A stretch of DNA of 6,230 bases, from the NCBI GenBank assembly GCA_035292785.1, contig DATDPK010000011.1, positions 1 to 6,230 on the forward strand, given 5' to 3'. Source of the stretch: CABMGU01 sp035292785 (GTDB taxonomy: Archaea > Nanobdellota > Nanobdellia > Woesearchaeales > ARS49). The notes beneath the pieces were generated by a model that ran no database searches, had not been told where the DNA came from, and was given only the letters and a program-made list of their open reading frames with translations. This document shows positions 6,209 to 6,230 of the stretch, in pieces. The first letter of the stretch is position 1; every line of letters starts with the position of its first letter. Made by a program: the position numbers and the translations under genes.

Positions 6209-6230
6209 TATAGTGATTTAACTCAACAAT
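6045..6230 (-). CDS. C-terminal end of a PUA-domain protein, Tma20/MCT-1-like (5' part beyond the window)
   Basis: The minus strand is open from the window edge to a TGA at 6045-6047, giving 61 residues. They read as the second half of a PUA domain: KKDELVVVVDQNHKKPLCIA, then ALFSGEEIFGMKQGRVLKS, then the ending VHWVGDAIWNLAL. The closing pattern (H-W/Y-VGD-x-IW-x-L after a KxGxxxK stretch) is typical of the archaeal Tma20/MCT-1 family (COG2016), whose eukaryotic relatives act in translation reinitiation and tRNA or subunit recycling. An archaeosine transglycosylase PUA domain is a less likely alternative, because it does not usually end this way. The gene converges on the kinase and overlaps its annotated 3' end. 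The PUA reading is conserved in character and the opposite one is not, so I take this frame as the real coding sequence here. Confidence 0.8.
   Translation of the reverse strand: MVELNHYIKKDELVVVVDQNHKKPLCIARALFSGEEIFGMKQGRVLKSVHWVGDAIWNLAL

Overview
The window looks like part of an archaeal chromosome, most likely from a DPANN-type lineage such as Woesearchaeota or Pacearchaeota. The phylum is my inference. The archaeal identity is well supported by an archaeal-type alanyl-tRNA synthetase, a full-length archaeal initiation factor 5B, small stand-alone PUA-type RNA-binding proteins, a CARDB/COG1361-like surface protein with a C-terminal anchor, and BRE/TATA promoters 23-27 bases upstream of start codons (leaderless mRNAs) instead of Shine-Dalgarno sites.

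Layout. Positions 1-914 (minus) hold the first 304 codons of alaS, cut by the window edge. Positions 991-1818 (minus) encode a 275-residue protein of no family I can name; its C-terminal third carries a stretch that looks like the variable region of a diversity-generating retroelement (DGR) target. Positions 1852-2808 (minus) encode an exported, C-terminally anchored beta-sandwich protein. A 183-base divergent promoter region (2809-2991) follows. On the plus strand come infB (aIF5B, 2992-4740), a Nip7-like PUA protein whose ATG overlaps the infB stop (4740-5201), and a Hanks-type Ser/Thr protein kinase (5276-6208). At the right edge, on the minus strand, lies the 3' end of a second PUA protein (6045 to beyond 6230), resembling the Tma20/MCT-1 family. 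It overlaps the kinase tail by about 164 bases in convergent orientation.

How the genes fit together. alaS, infB and the two PUA genes form a translation and ribosome-biogenesis neighbourhood: tRNA charging, subunit joining with initiator tRNA delivery, rRNA or tRNA binding, and a factor family linked to reinitiation and recycling. The kinase is next to them with its own promoter, and its targets are unknown. The surface protein and the DGR-like protein are a separate pair with separate promoters.

The most interesting element is the candidate DGR variable region at 1132-1218. It is locally GC-rich (about 57% by hand count), 26 of its 29 codons end in C or T, and its residue pattern resembles hypervariable C-type-lectin-like DGR targets. 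No reverse transcriptase or template repeat is visible in the window, so if the call is right they lie elsewhere in the genome.
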